The notes: generated by a model from the letters alone, not told the origin. A stretch of DNA of 64,000 bases from CALDUY01 sp046350255 (GCA_046350255.1 JAXMAV010000004.1:423480-487479); one strand, 5' to 3'. Positions 28,301 to 35,650 are shown, counted from the first letter of the stretch. Made by a program: numbers and translations.

Positions 28301-29408
28301 TGTCGCCCACGACTTCAACAACCTGCTCACCGTTATCAACGGCTACAGCGAGATCCTCCTGGCGCAGTTCCCCTCGAAGGACCCCCGCCGCGAGATGCTG
28401 GATACCATCCGCCACGCCGGCGAGCGGGCCGCCACCCTGACCGCCCAGCTGCTCGCCTTCAGCCGCAAGGCCATCGTCGAACTGAAGATCATCGATCTGA
28501 ACCAGGTCGTCGAAGCCTCCACCAAGATGCTCGGCCGCCTGATCGGCGAGGATATCTACCTGAAGGTCCACCTTGCTGAGCCCTTGCCGACGATCAAGAT
28601 GGACCCCGGCCAGCTCGATCAGATACTGATCAACCTCGCCGTCAACGCGCGCGATGCGATGCCCCACGGCGGAACTCTCACCATCGCCACCAGCGACGCG
28701 CATATTGCCGCCGACCAGGTCCGGGACGAGGAACCGCTTCCACCCGGTCATTACGTCCAGATGACCATCTCCGACACCGGTTGCGGCATGAACGCCGAGG
28801 TCCGCCAGCGCCTGTTCGAGCCGTTCTTCACCACCAAGGGCGTGGGCAAGGGCACCGGCCTGGGCCTCGCCACCGTCTATGGCATCATCAAGCAGGCCGG
28901 TGGCTCGATCACCGTCGAAAGCGAGCCCGACCAGGGCAGCACCTTCCGTATTCTCCTGCCCGCCGCCTCGCCCGATTCCAGCGAGGAAGCCGCCGCGCTG
29001 GAACCCTCATCGGAGCCCTCCGGTCGCGAGACCATCCTGCTCGTCGAGGACGAGACCGGCGTGCGCTCGCTCACCCGCCAGGCCCTGCAGATGCAGGGCT
29101 ATACCGTCATCGAGTCGCAATCCCCGGCCAACACCTTCCACGTGCTGGAATCGCACCCCGAACCGATCGACCTGCTGCTCACCGATGTGATCATGCCCGA
29201 AATGAGTGGGTTGGAGCTGGCCCGGATCGTGCGTGCCACGCGCCCCGGCATCAAGGTGCTGTTCATGAGCGGCTACCTCGACGAGGCCCTCCACCAGCAT
29301 GGCCTCGAGGTGGGCGTGGACTCCCTGCTGATGAAACCGTTCAGCCTGCAGGCCCTGGCCTGCAAGGTGCGTGAAGTGCTCGACGGTCCGGCCGCCGCCC
29401 ACTCCTGA
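22362..29408 (+). CDS. Giant soluble hybrid histidine kinase (about 13 PAS, 2 GAF, HisKA, HATPase, receiver)
   Basis: Sensor protein of 2,348 aa without membrane segments. Reading from the N-terminus I count about five PAS domains with a GAF domain among them (GAF near residues 495-660), five closely related PAS repeats (about 781-1400), another PAS, a second GAF (about 1525-1720) and two more PAS. The kinase core follows: QAQKMEAIGRLAGGVAHDFN with phospho-acceptor H1983, then HATPase motifs VNARDAMP, DTGCGM and GTGLGLATV. A C-terminal receiver has acceptor D2275 in LLLTDVIMP and conserved Lys in LLMKPF. It lacks an output domain, so the signal must pass to a separate partner. The repeats are similar at DNA level. 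A compensated frameshift lies near 25735-25790. Confidence 0.9.
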   Translation: MSGVGNPSTVSPDTLALLVDSVTDEALFLTSAEGTILSWNPGAVALTGIPVDQALGQPCPAALDLAALARHWPNFRETALPKPRGGSIPLRAAARSLPTGGHAVRLLRGNRSADSVVFGAIHDALIQTDPQGVVTSWNDGATRLFGWTEPEMVGRPLIERVPPEARPEMTALLERLARGQEPSIEFEDYRKDGSRVWVDLSRRPLTSATGLMIGILWVSHDIHARKLAEQALIAREKFTREVLDATGTILAVLDSNGKILAVNDPWRDFAAHNVPAGHTGAPDDEVGHNYLQVCHQCTGQDRQKALEAATGIESVLRGERKFFALEYACHSPSGEKNWFVLNVLPMGSSGGVVLHINITAQKLSQLRAEEQAERLKLALAAARMGVWDLDLVQNRLHWSPEVYSILGITEFDGNPESWRRLVHPDDVEAQVRHFQHTLETRTTLRSEFRIIRPDGTVRWVTNLAEVHLDANGAPIGVIGTVQDITDKKNAECERLRQITEQRLVSEVLAALLTDLSPQRLTQVVFERVADYLDCDVYTHFEAQGNELHLIGTAGLDAAVVQAFSRIQIGEQICGQVALRNAPLYIPHVQTCDDPLAACIRQVGIRVYLGHPLRAGDQLIGTLAFASRRRDEFADHEREFITTIAQAVATTMTRLRDAREIQQRQDKFRAMIETSPIGFWEVDRTGRILEINDAYLRTSGFTREQILRMSVADVEAVESQTEIIKHIEATSQVGHLTFETLHRNRDGVPWPVEVTGTYLPATDTCFAFLRDITERKKAENALRASEQRYRTLVDHAPDAIVLHNTSGQFLDVNPQACTLFGYQAHELLDLTILDVDVSITAEHLAEAQSKLGGGESFSQDCILRRKDGSTFPVEVHANPLWVDGQQFTLSIVRDITERKTAEHALRASEQRYRTLVDHAPDAIFLHDASGHILDVNPQACASLGYQAHELIRLTVLDVDVSITAEQFAELQSKLRRGESFSRDCIHRRKDGSTFPVEVHANPLWIDKQLFTLCIVRDVSERKRAEQQLLDAQQLQRDILDNVLAYVALLDPTGKIVWLNRPPLEASQVTAPEVLGLSFWDAPPWTYDPAIQAQVRSATEAAARGESHRFDVVARVANDTRRVLDQQPRLARCRWSHSLPDCRAVDITERKKAENALRASEQRYRTLVDRAPDGIFLHDTSGHILEINPQGCASLGYQAHELLGSTALIFDPSISTEQLDALHAALSRGESVSRDCIHRRKDGSTFPVEIHANPLYIDGQQFFLCFVRDITDRKRAEQQLLDAQQLLRDILDNVLAHVALLDPTGKIVWLNRSPLEANLDCVPEVLGLPFWDAPPWTYDPAIQAQVRSATEAAARGESRRFDVVARVAQDARRVLDQQISPLRDADGTVRYLIASDVDITDRKKAEIALRESEDRLRIALKAASALAFAWEIPTDRVIRFFSVEPALGPTGDRPVTLGSVRQQIHPDDLAYFDAQLATTLREGTQYYNRFRVIRPSSEVRWLEEWGQLERDAAGQPLRLTGVAIDITDRQRAEQALLVHNRVLEHIASGATLNSILEEVARLVEEQLPGSHCAILVHHDDARRLSLAAAPSLPPSVRTTLMDIPFNSHHCGCSAAADRGQMVMTADIASDPVWDGFRQQALQFGWHSCLAVPILASSNSSTNRCDRVLGVFTLLRSEPGDPHPLAQTIFSGTTLAPGVSQGSADALAGAAHLASVAIEQDRASRALRESEARFRSVLDNSPALIYLKDLEGRYQFVNRRTAETLGVPQTEWIGHTARQILPPDLADQFDRNDQQILRTLTPHQVEETALDRDGRQITILSIQFPLFRPDGSPYALCGISTDITARIQAESDRSRLWNLTPHLLGIASFDGYFKQMNPSWTRTLGWSEEEFLATPWLDFVHPDDREATIQAGNQLIQGQPVRDFVNRYRHKDGSYRWIHWNTVPFMASRSIYAFARDITEEKLLEEKFRQAQKMEAIGRLAGGVAHDFNNLLTVINGYSEILLAQFPSKDPRREMLDTIRHAGERAATLTAQLLAFSRKAIVELKIIDLNQVVEASTKMLGRLIGEDIYLKVHLAEPLPTIKMDPGQLDQILINLAVNARDAMPHGGTLTIATSDAHIAADQVRDEEPLPPGHYVQMTISDTGCGMNAEVRQRLFEPFFTTKGVGKGTGLGLATVYGIIKQAGGSITVESEPDQGSTFRILLPAASPDSSEEAAALEPSSEPSGRETILLVEDETGVRSLTRQALQMQGYTVIESQSPANTFHVLESHPEPIDLLLTDVIMPEMSGLELARIVRATRPGIKVLFMSGYLDEALHQHGLEVGVDSLLMKPFSLQALACKVREVLDGPAAAHS
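24704..26575 (+). repeat. Tandemly duplicated PAS-coding units in order A-A-B-A-B
   Basis: Two kinds of PAS-coding unit recur inside the giant kinase gene, each about 365-375 bp. Unit A (near 24704, 25072 and 25819) encodes ASEQRYRTLVDHAPDAI and later RRKDGSTFPVEVHANPLW. Unit B (near 25429 and 26188) encodes LLDAQQLQRDILDNVLA and FWDAPPWTYDPAIQAQVRSA. Within each kind the DNA is nearly identical over long stretches. The order suggests duplication of an A-B pair after an earlier A duplication. Such similarity allows slippage or recombination to change PAS number. Confidence 0.85.
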
Positions 29409-29509
29409 CCGCGCCAGTGTCGCTCGTCGGCGCTCATCCTGCTCTCGCTGAACGGCGCGACGGCGTGCTACCATCGGGCCCGTCCCGGCCGAGGTTCCCG
29501 AGTGCCCCC

Positions 29510-30286
29510 ATGTCTACTTCAGTCCTTCCACGCTGGCCGGTCGGTCCGCTGGGCTTTCCCATGCCAGACGTCGCCGCCCGGACCCTCGACGCCACTCTGC
29601 GCCGACTCCCCGCCGACCGGCGCCACGCCTACCGGCATCTCATCCTGGGAGACAGCCCCACCGAGCTGAACCCCGGCGAACGCTCGGATGTTTCGTGGAT
29701 CAGCACCGAGAGCGTCGATCACGCCGGCGAGGTGATCGTGGCGCGCGGCATGGATGATGCTCAATTTCGCCTCAACCCTCTGGTGACGCTCAACCACGAT
29801 TACGACCGCCCACCCGTCGGCCGCAGCCTGTGGCGCCGCCGGGTCCGCGATGGCCAGCGCGTCGGCATCAAGGCCAAGACCCACTACCCGCCGCGCCCCG
29901 CCAGCTGGCCCGCCGACCAGCCCTGGCTGCCCGATCAGGTCTTCGCCCTCGTCCAGGCCGGGCTGCTCCGCGGCAAGAGCATCGGCTTTCTCCCCCTGGA
30001 GGTTCACACCCCCGACCGCGCCGAGGTCGCCCGCCACGGCTGGGACGACACCGTGCGCCTCGTCGTCGATCGCTGGCTGCTGCTCGAGTACGCCTGCGTC
30101 AGCCTGCCTGCCAATCCGCACAGCCTCGTCGAGGTCGTCTCCAAGGGCCGTTCGGCCCCGCTCGGCTTCACCACCGAGGAGGCCCTGCTCCAGGCGCTGG
30201 CCCGCCGCGTCGCCGCCCTCGATCTCGATGCGCTGGTGGGCCACGCCGTCGCTCAGGCGCTCGATCATGTCCGTGGACGAATCTGA
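29510..30286 (+). CDS. HK97-type prohead protease
   Basis: Capsid maturation serine protease of 258 aa. The catalytic His lies in NPLVTLNHDYDRPPVGRS and the Ser in GLLRGKSIGFLPLEV, the two hallmark motifs of the HK97 (S78) family. YACVSLPANPHSLVEVV is also typical. It would cleave the N-terminal scaffold of the capsid protein during assembly. The ATG at 29510 is used; an ATG at 29567 is an alternative, and the longer open frame from 29417 is less likely. A 169-bp gap with a strong hairpin separates it from the capsid gene. Confidence 0.87.
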   Translation: MSTSVLPRWPVGPLGFPMPDVAARTLDATLRRLPADRRHAYRHLILGDSPTELNPGERSDVSWISTESVDHAGEVIVARGMDDAQFRLNPLVTLNHDYDRPPVGRSLWRRRVRDGQRVGIKAKTHYPPRPASWPADQPWLPDQVFALVQAGLLRGKSIGFLPLEVHTPDRAEVARHGWDDTVRLVVDRWLLLEYACVSLPANPHSLVEVVSKGRSAPLGFTTEEALLQALARRVAALDLDALVGHAVAQALDHVRGRI

Positions 30287-30376
30287 GCGACGGCATTCAG
30301 ATTCCCTCATATTCCCATCCCAAATAGATCTGATCTGGCGTACACTGCCTCCCGCCCTGGAGATTGGCTCCGGGGC

Positions 30377-30415
30377 GGGCGCGGCGAGGAGGACCCCAAG
30401 CCTCCCGCCGCGCCC
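30377..30415 (+). other. Strong GC stem-loop before the major capsid gene
   Basis: The arms 30377-30392 and 30401-30415 form a 15-bp stem with one bulged A around the loop ACCCCAAG. It is 40 bp upstream of the capsid ATG and 90 bp after the protease stop. It has no T-run. It could attenuate or stabilise the mRNA so that capsid protein is made in a different amount from protease. The 75 bp just before it (30287-30361) are unusually AT-rich for the region and may hold a promoter. Confidence 0.5.
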
Positions 30416-30455
30416 GGCAGGTGCCGCCTCTCCGACTTCCCGCCGAGGTCTGTTC

Positions 30456-31775
30456 ATGTTCGTGCAGTTATCCCGCGATTTCCTGGGCAAAAAGGCCGGC
30501 GAGCGCATCGATCTTGCCGAGTCCGACGCCCAGGCCCTCCTCCAGTCCGGCACCGCCACCGCCATCGGCGACGACCGGCTCGGCCCCCTCCTCCAGCAGA
30601 CCCTCGACCATGCCCTGGCGGGAGTCACCGGCCAGGTGCAGGGGGCCGTCGAGCGCAGCCTGAAGGAGTTCGCCCAGGCCCAGACGCGCTCGCGCCGGCA
30701 CGCCGTGCCCGCCCTCTTTGGCGATGGCGCCAACGGTGATCCCAAACGCACCTTCGGTCGATTTCTCCTCGCCGTGCGCCAGCACGATCAGCGCACGCTG
30801 GAGGAGATGGGCTCGCGCTTCATCGAGTGGGACGACGTCGAGAAGAAGACCGCCATGTCCACCCAGACCGGGACGACGGGCGGCTATCTCGTGCCCACCG
30901 AGTTCCACGAGCGCATCATGGGCCTGGTCGTCGAGCGCTCCATCGTCCGGCCGCGCGCCACCCTCATTCCCATGGCTGGCCGCTCGTGCCAGATTCCCGC
31001 CATCGACGTGGTGACCGCCCCCTCCGCCGGCGACACCGCTCTGCTGGGTGGTGTCGTCGCCCGCTGGACCGAGGAGGCCGCCTCTCTGAACGAGACCGAG
31101 CCCACGCTGCGCCAGGTCGAGCTGACCAACTACGAGCTGTCCGGCTACAGCAAGGTCTCCAGCACCCTCCTCGCCGACTCCGCCATCGGACTCGAAACCT
31201 TCCTCATGCGTCTCTTCTCCCGCGCCATCGCCTGGTACGAGGATTACGCCTTCCTGCGAGGCAACGGCGTCGGCAAACCGCTCGGCATCCTCGCCTGGCC
31301 CGGCCTCACCTCGCCCAGCGCGCGCTCGACCGCCAACCAGTTCCGCCTCGCCGACGTGGCCGCCATGTACGCCAAGCTCCTGGCCGGCGGCGACGACCGC
31401 TCCATCTGCTGGGTCATCCACCCCACGGTCCTGGCCCAGCTCATCCAGATGACCGGCGGCGACCAGGTGATCTTCCTCGGCAACGACCTGCAACGTCGTC
31501 CCCGGATGAAGATTCTCAACTACGACGTCGAGGTCAGCGAGAAGGTCCCCGCCCTTGGGTCGGCCAACGATGTCACCCTCGGCGACTTCCAGCACTACCT
31601 CATTGGCGACCGCCAGCAGATAGAAATCGCCTACTCCGAACACGTCGCCTTTCTCACCAACCAGTCGGTGTGGCGCTTCGTCAGTCGGGTCGGTGGCCAA
31701 CCCTGGCTTCGCGACAAGGTCACGCTCGCCGACGCCACCAGCACCGTCTCTCCCTTCATTGGCCTTCCGGCTTGA
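30456..31775 (+). CDS. HK97-family major capsid protein
   Basis: Capsid shell protein of 439 aa. The first roughly 110 residues form a helical delta/scaffold domain (LAESDAQALLQSG through RSRRHAVPALFG), which the prohead protease would remove. The mature fold starts around KTAMSTQTGTTGGYLVPTEF, a hallmark of HK97 capsids, and continues with ARWTEEAASLNETEPTLRQV, LRGNGVGKPLGIL and the late VAFLTNQSVWRFVSRVGG. A GAGG box lies 8 nt before the ATG. The next three genes follow with gaps of 4-13 bp, as in a head operon. It appears intact and full-length. Confidence 0.93.
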   Translation: MFVQLSRDFLGKKAGERIDLAESDAQALLQSGTATAIGDDRLGPLLQQTLDHALAGVTGQVQGAVERSLKEFAQAQTRSRRHAVPALFGDGANGDPKRTFGRFLLAVRQHDQRTLEEMGSRFIEWDDVEKKTAMSTQTGTTGGYLVPTEFHERIMGLVVERSIVRPRATLIPMAGRSCQIPAIDVVTAPSAGDTALLGGVVARWTEEAASLNETEPTLRQVELTNYELSGYSKVSSTLLADSAIGLETFLMRLFSRAIAWYEDYAFLRGNGVGKPLGILAWPGLTSPSARSTANQFRLADVAAMYAKLLAGGDDRSICWVIHPTVLAQLIQMTGGDQVIFLGNDLQRRPRMKILNYDVEVSEKVPALGSANDVTLGDFQHYLIGDRQQIEIAYSEHVAFLTNQSVWRFVSRVGGQPWLRDKVTLADATSTVSPFIGLPA

Positions 31776-31788
31776 GCGAGGTCTTCCC

Positions 31789-32220
31789 ATGCCAGCACAA
31801 CCCCACGAACGCGCGGCGGTGGTCAGCACCATCGACCCCGCCAACCTGAACAACAACACCTCCACCGGCGATGCCGTCGATATGTCCAAGTTCCGCTCCG
31901 CGATGTTCATCCTGGCTCTCGGAGCCAACGACTCCACCGTCGACTTCAAGCTGACCGAGTGCGCCACCTCGGGCGGCTCTTACACCGACATCACCGGCAA
32001 GGCCATCACCCAGGAAACAGGCGGCGACGAGGATAACCTCCAGTTCGTCATCTGCGTCCGCGCCGAGGAACTCTCCTCCGGCATGCGCTACGTCAAGCCG
32101 TCTGTCACCGTCGGCAACGGCACCACGAACCTGGGTTGCGTCATCGGTCTGGGCCTCGAACCGCGCTACGGCCCGGCCTCCGACGACGACCTCTCCAGTG
32201 TGGACCAGATCATCGTCTGA
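31789..32220 (+). CDS. Putative capsid-associated structural protein
   Basis: Protein of 143 aa directly after the major capsid gene (13-bp gap; the ATG at 31789 has GAGG upstream). It is predicted to be all-beta, with strands such as SAMFILALGANDSTVDFKLT and MRYVKPSVTVGNG and an acidic tail (DDDLSSVDQIIV). The position after the capsid gene and the beta-rich composition fit a capsid decoration or stabilising protein, but no family is recognised with certainty. Alternatively it could be a minor head or fibre component. Confidence 0.65.
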   Translation: MPAQPHERAAVVSTIDPANLNNNTSTGDAVDMSKFRSAMFILALGANDSTVDFKLTECATSGGSYTDITGKAITQETGGDEDNLQFVICVRAEELSSGMRYVKPSVTVGNGTTNLGCVIGLGLEPRYGPASDDDLSSVDQIIV

Positions 32221-32228
32221 GGTACGCC

Positions 32229-32555
32229 ATGGCTGCCGCCATCATTCGTAAAGACACCGACACCGCCACGGCCACCGGCGCCGATGCCGAGCTGGTCTAT
32301 GCTCAGGTCAGCGACCGATCCCACGTCCTGGGGTCGGTCGTCTGTGGCTATGCCTCCGCGCCTGCCGCCACGGGCTTACTCACCATCGACTGGGACGAGA
32401 ACATCGTCTTCCAGATCCCCATCGGTGGCGCCACGCCCCAGGTCTTCACCTTCGACCCTCCCCTGGCCGCTCCACGCGGTGAACCGCTCACCGTGAAGCT
32501 GTCCAGCAAGACGGGCATCGCCGGCTACGTCAACGCCTCCCACTGGCTGGAGTGA
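32229..32555 (+). CDS. Putative small structural protein of the head region
   Basis: Protein of 108 aa, predicted beta-sandwich (LLTIDWDENIVFQIPIGG, VFTFDPPLAAPRGEPLTVKL). It starts at the ATG at 32229, 8 bp after the preceding stop, and ends 4 bp before the connector gene, so it is part of the same tightly packed operon. The general layout resembles phage decoration or receptor-binding jelly-roll domains. No named family is recognised, and the longer frame beginning upstream overlaps the previous gene and is not credible. Confidence 0.6.
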   Translation: MAAAIIRKDTDTATATGADAELVYAQVSDRSHVLGSVVCGYASAPAATGLLTIDWDENIVFQIPIGGATPQVFTFDPPLAAPRGEPLTVKLSSKTGIAGYVNASHWLE

Positions 32556-32559
32556 CCCC

Positions 32560-33450
32560 ATGGCCGCCCACGATCTCATCACCCGCGCCCGCGCCTACCA
32601 GGCGCTCCCCGTCTCCTCGGGCATCGACACGCTGGTCGATACGCTCCTCTCCGCCTGCTCCCGCGCCATCCAGAAATACTGCCGCCGCGCCTTCTACGTC
32701 CGCACCATCGAGGAGCTGCACCATGGCGGCCAGCCCATCCTCGTTCTCCGCGACTATCCAGTGCAGTCCATCGTCTGGCTCCGGGGCAACCCCACCACGG
32801 TTCTCACCCTCTCCAACACCTCCGCTTCCAATCAACGGGCTACGGTCTCCATCACCTCCACGGGTCTCTCTCTGACACGCGTTGCCTCCGGAGTCAGCAC
32901 GACGGACACCTCGGTCACCTTCGCCAGCAATGCCACGCTCTCCGCCGTGGCCACTGCCGTCAACGCCCTGGGCAACGGCTGGTCCGCGCGCGTGGCTTCC
33001 GACTTCGGCCTCTGGGCCTCGGCCGATCTCTACATCAGTCCCGACCTGGGCGACGGCGTCCAGGCCCAGGGCGCGCTCAACGCGGCCAACAACGCCCAGG
33101 CCGCGCTCAAGCTCCACGTCGACGAATACTCCGACTACACCTGGACGTCGCGCGGCTCGATCTTCCGCGAGCCCGATCTGCGCTGGGACGACCAGCGGGA
33201 CGGCAGTTTCTGGCCGGGTGGGGCGAACTACTACCGCGTGAAGTACACCGCGGGCTTCACCACGATCCCGGAAGATGTGCAAGAGGCCTGCGCGTCGTGG
33301 GTGTCGCACTGCTACCACCGGACGCTCCACGATCCTGGGCACGTCGGCAGCTTTCCCAGTGGGGGCGATGCCGAGAACTGGTTCCCGCCTCTGTCCCCTC
33401 CTCCCGTCGTCGCTGGTCTCCTTGCCCCCTATCGCAAGCATTCCGTCTAA
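32560..33450 (+). CDS. Head-tail connector (gp6-like adaptor)
   Basis: Protein of 296 aa. The N-terminal helices (DTLVDTLLSACSRAIQKYCR) followed by RAFYVRTIEELHHGG and ILVLRDYPVQSIVWL match the gp6-like adaptor family that docks under the portal. Adaptors are usually 100-200 aa. Here the extra length comes from an inserted Ser/Thr-rich beta segment (about residues 90-190), after which adaptor-like sequence resumes (YYRVKYTAGFTTIPEDVQEA). The presence of a connector implies that particles are sealed or joined to a tail, although no tail gene is recognised downstream. Confidence 0.75.
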   Translation: MAAHDLITRARAYQALPVSSGIDTLVDTLLSACSRAIQKYCRRAFYVRTIEELHHGGQPILVLRDYPVQSIVWLRGNPTTVLTLSNTSASNQRATVSITSTGLSLTRVASGVSTTDTSVTFASNATLSAVATAVNALGNGWSARVASDFGLWASADLYISPDLGDGVQAQGALNAANNAQAALKLHVDEYSDYTWTSRGSIFREPDLRWDDQRDGSFWPGGANYYRVKYTAGFTTIPEDVQEACASWVSHCYHRTLHDPGHVGSFPSGGDAENWFPPLSPPPVVAGLLAPYRKHSV

Positions 33451-33453
33451 CCC

Positions 33454-34008
33454 ATGGCCACCTACGCCCTCACCCTCTTCGTCTGGGACGACACCGACGG
33501 CGACGGCGTGCTCGATCCCGGCGAGGCGGGCATCGTCGGACGCACGGTCAAGGTCTACAACTCGACGGGCACCACGCTTCTCGCCACCGCGACCACGGGC
33601 GTCGGCGGCGTCGTCGTCGTCACCCTGACCGGCCAGCCCGACCCCTGCACCTACCGCATCCAGGCGCTACCGCCGACCGGCTGGTGGAACACCACGCCCA
33701 CGCTGATCGTCAACACCTACGGCACGGGCGTCACGCCCGGCTCGAACCACTTCGGCCAGAGCAACACTCCGCCCCCCCGGCGCTGCTTCCGACCTGCTTC
33801 CTCCTGGGTCTGGGAAGTATGCTGGCTCCCCGACCTGGGCGGCATCGGCGTCACGCTCCACCACAAGGGCATCCCCTACGTCCGCGTGCTCTACCCGGGC
33901 ACCAGCTACGACGACTGGCTCCTCTGGCTCCTCGCTCCATCTGCCGGTCGCCATCTCCACCACGTCTTCTATGGCCGTCCCTATCTCCCTCTTCCCCTCG
34001 GAGGCTAA
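33454..34008 (+). CDS. SdrD B-like plus KTSC-like domain protein
   Basis: Protein of 184 aa that starts 3 bp after the connector stop. The N-terminal half resembles a SdrD B-type/Cna-like beta-sandwich (WDDTDGDGVLDPGEAGIVGR and a following KVYNSTGTTLLATATTG), with an Asp/Gly calcium-binding-like loop. The C-terminal half ends in WLLWLLAPSAGRHLHHVFYG plus RPY, close to the ApSkGryfn..Ir..Y pattern of KTSC domains. KTSC domains occur in small phage and bacterial proteins with an unclear role. The fusion of these two is unusual to me. It could be a head fibre or particle-surface protein. A run of seven C near 33774 is a possible sequencing weak spot. Confidence 0.6.
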   Translation: MATYALTLFVWDDTDGDGVLDPGEAGIVGRTVKVYNSTGTTLLATATTGVGGVVVVTLTGQPDPCTYRIQALPPTGWWNTTPTLIVNTYGTGVTPGSNHFGQSNTPPPRRCFRPASSWVWEVCWLPDLGGIGVTLHHKGIPYVRVLYPGTSYDDWLLWLLAPSAGRHLHHVFYGRPYLPLPLGG

Positions 34009-34012
34009 CACC

Positions 34013-35060
34013 ATGCTAAGACTCTCGACTCTGCTTGTGCTCGCTCTCGCTCCCCTTGCCTACGGTCAGCTCAAGATCGAAGGCGATCTCGTCGTCAAAC
34101 CTCACCGGATGGGCATTCTCCGCGCGGCCAATGTCCCGGAAGGAGCCGCCCTGCTCTGGGACATCGACCAGGAGGACAAGTGCCACGTCGAGGAATGCGG
34201 CCAGCGTCTGCTCGTCGTCGCACCGCCCGGGCGCCTACAAGGTCAAGCTGCGGCCTTCCGCCAGGCCGAAGGGAAAGGCCTCATCGTCGAGACGGCGCGG
34301 GCGACCCTCACCTTCGAGAGCTGCCAGCCCGTCCCGCCCGCAGCCAATCCCGCCCACCCCTCCACCTGGTGGTCCCAAGACCGACCCCATCGCCGCCACC
34401 TGCCGGCTCCGCTTCGGCAACTCCGGATGCACCGCGACCATCGTGGGCCCGCGTCGCGCCGATGGGCGCTGGGACGTCATCACCGCGGCCCACTGCACCG
34501 GCAACGTCGGGTCGGTGGGTGAGATCACCCTCAAGACCGGCCAGCGCTACAAGGTCCACGTCCTGCACCGAGCCACCGGCCCCGACATCACCTGGATGGT
34601 GCTGGATGGCACACCCGACACCCTGCCCTATGCCATGGTCGCCACGTCGGCCCCATCCTCGGGCACGAAGGTCTGGCACATGGGCTACGGCGTGGATCGG
34701 CCCGGCAACCGCGAGGAAGGCACGGTCACGGGAGGGCCCGCCGCCAACGGGCAACTGAGCTTCCGTCTCTCCGTCTCCTCGGGCGATTCTGGCTCGGGCA
34801 TCTTCCGCGAGGATACGGGCGAGCTGGTCGGCGTGGTCTGCTGCACCACGGGCATGGGTCGCCAGGTCACCATGTACGGCGGCGCCTGCACCACAGCCCT
34901 GAAGATCCGCCCCGGGGGACCGGGGGGCGCCAGCGCCCCCCGAGATAAAGAGAAGCCGCCGGGGGGTCCAGGGGGACGCCAGCGTCCCCCGGAAGATGAG
35001 TTCAACCCCGTCCCCATCCCTGAAGTCCCCGAAGCTCTCCCCTCCTGGCATGAAGACTAA
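34013..35060 (+). pseudogene. Secreted trypsin-like serine protease, frame disrupted by three 1-nt indels
   Basis: The gene starts at ATG 34013 with a signal peptide (MLRLSTLLVLALAPLAYGQ) in one frame and ends in another. The protease part has the full trypsin triad: His in VITAAHCTG, Asp in GPDITWMVLDG and Ser in SSGDSGSGIF. To join the parts I need an extra G at 34229-34231, a missing G near 34252 and an extra G at about 34340; the corrected joins read APPGAYKVKLRAFRQAEG and CQPVPPQPIPPTPPPGGP. Either the gene is decaying or the assembly has G-count errors. The C-terminus has two near-identical Gly/Pro-rich segments. A secreted protease among capsid genes is odd; it may help particles or cells at the envelope, or be cargo. 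Confidence 0.7.
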
Positions 35061-35064
35061 CCCG

Positions 35065-35640
35065 ATGCCCCAACTCCGCAACCGCATCGCCCGGCACGTG
35101 CGCGTCCGCGCCGGCGATCTGATCCCACACGAACTCAACGCCCGGCGTCATCCCCTGGCCCAGCGCCAGGCGCTCGAAGCGCTCTACGCCGAGGTCGGCT
35201 TCGCCCGCAGCCTGCTCGCCTACGAGCTACCCGATGGCCGGTTGAAACTCCTCGATGGCCACCTGCGCCGGCAGCTACATCCCGACGAGCTGCTCGACGT
35301 CGAGGTGCTGGACGTCAATGACGACGAGGCCCGCAAACTGCTGCTCTCGCTCGACCCGTTGGCTGGCCTGGCCGACTACGATCAGTCCACGCTGGAGCGC
35401 CTGCGCCAGGCTACCTCAACCGACTCCGACGCCCTGGTCAACCTCTGGCAGTCGGTCACCGACGCTGCCGCCACGATCGAGCAAACCCTCGAGCAGACGC
35501 AGCGCGCCGAGCCGCGCCCCCCGGCCGTCGCTGCCGAGCAGTTTTTGATTCTCATCGAGTGTCCCGACGAACCGACCCAGCTGCGCCTGCTCGAACGCTT
35601 CCAGGCCGAGGGGCTTTCCTGTCGGGCGCTTCTCAGCTAG
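35065..35640 (+). CDS. ParB-like (ParB/Sulfiredoxin fold) protein
   Basis: Protein of 191 aa. The first 100 residues show the ParB N-terminal pattern: VRAGDLIPHELNARRHPLAQ, then LEALYAEVGFARSLLAYELP and LKLLDGHLRRQ, which corresponds to the liDGeHR motif. The family's second basic residue appears as Arg in HLRRQ. The last 50 residues are a separate alpha/beta end. No helix-turn-helix for centromere binding is seen, so this is not a chromosome-partition ParB. It is followed 10 bp later by the ABC-ATPase/GNAT gene, with which it probably works. ParB-like proteins in phages include NTP-dependent switches and base-modification partners. An ATG 15 bp upstream is an alternative start. Confidence 0.75.
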   Translation: MPQLRNRIARHVRVRAGDLIPHELNARRHPLAQRQALEALYAEVGFARSLLAYELPDGRLKLLDGHLRRQLHPDELLDVEVLDVNDDEARKLLLSLDPLAGLADYDQSTLERLRQATSTDSDALVNLWQSVTDAAATIEQTLEQTQRAEPRPPAVAAEQFLILIECPDEPTQLRLLERFQAEGLSCRALLS

Positions 35641-35650
35641 CGGAGGCTTC

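Noticed and set aside
34035..35060. Single-frame reading of the protease from 34035
   Set aside because: Its first 100 residues are Ser/Arg-rich and codon use is abnormal; the signal peptide is in the other frame, so indels explain it better.
35065..35640. Chromosome or plasmid partition ParB
   Set aside because: No DNA-binding HTH, no ParA neighbour and no parS-like repeats; it belongs to the broader ParB-like fold.
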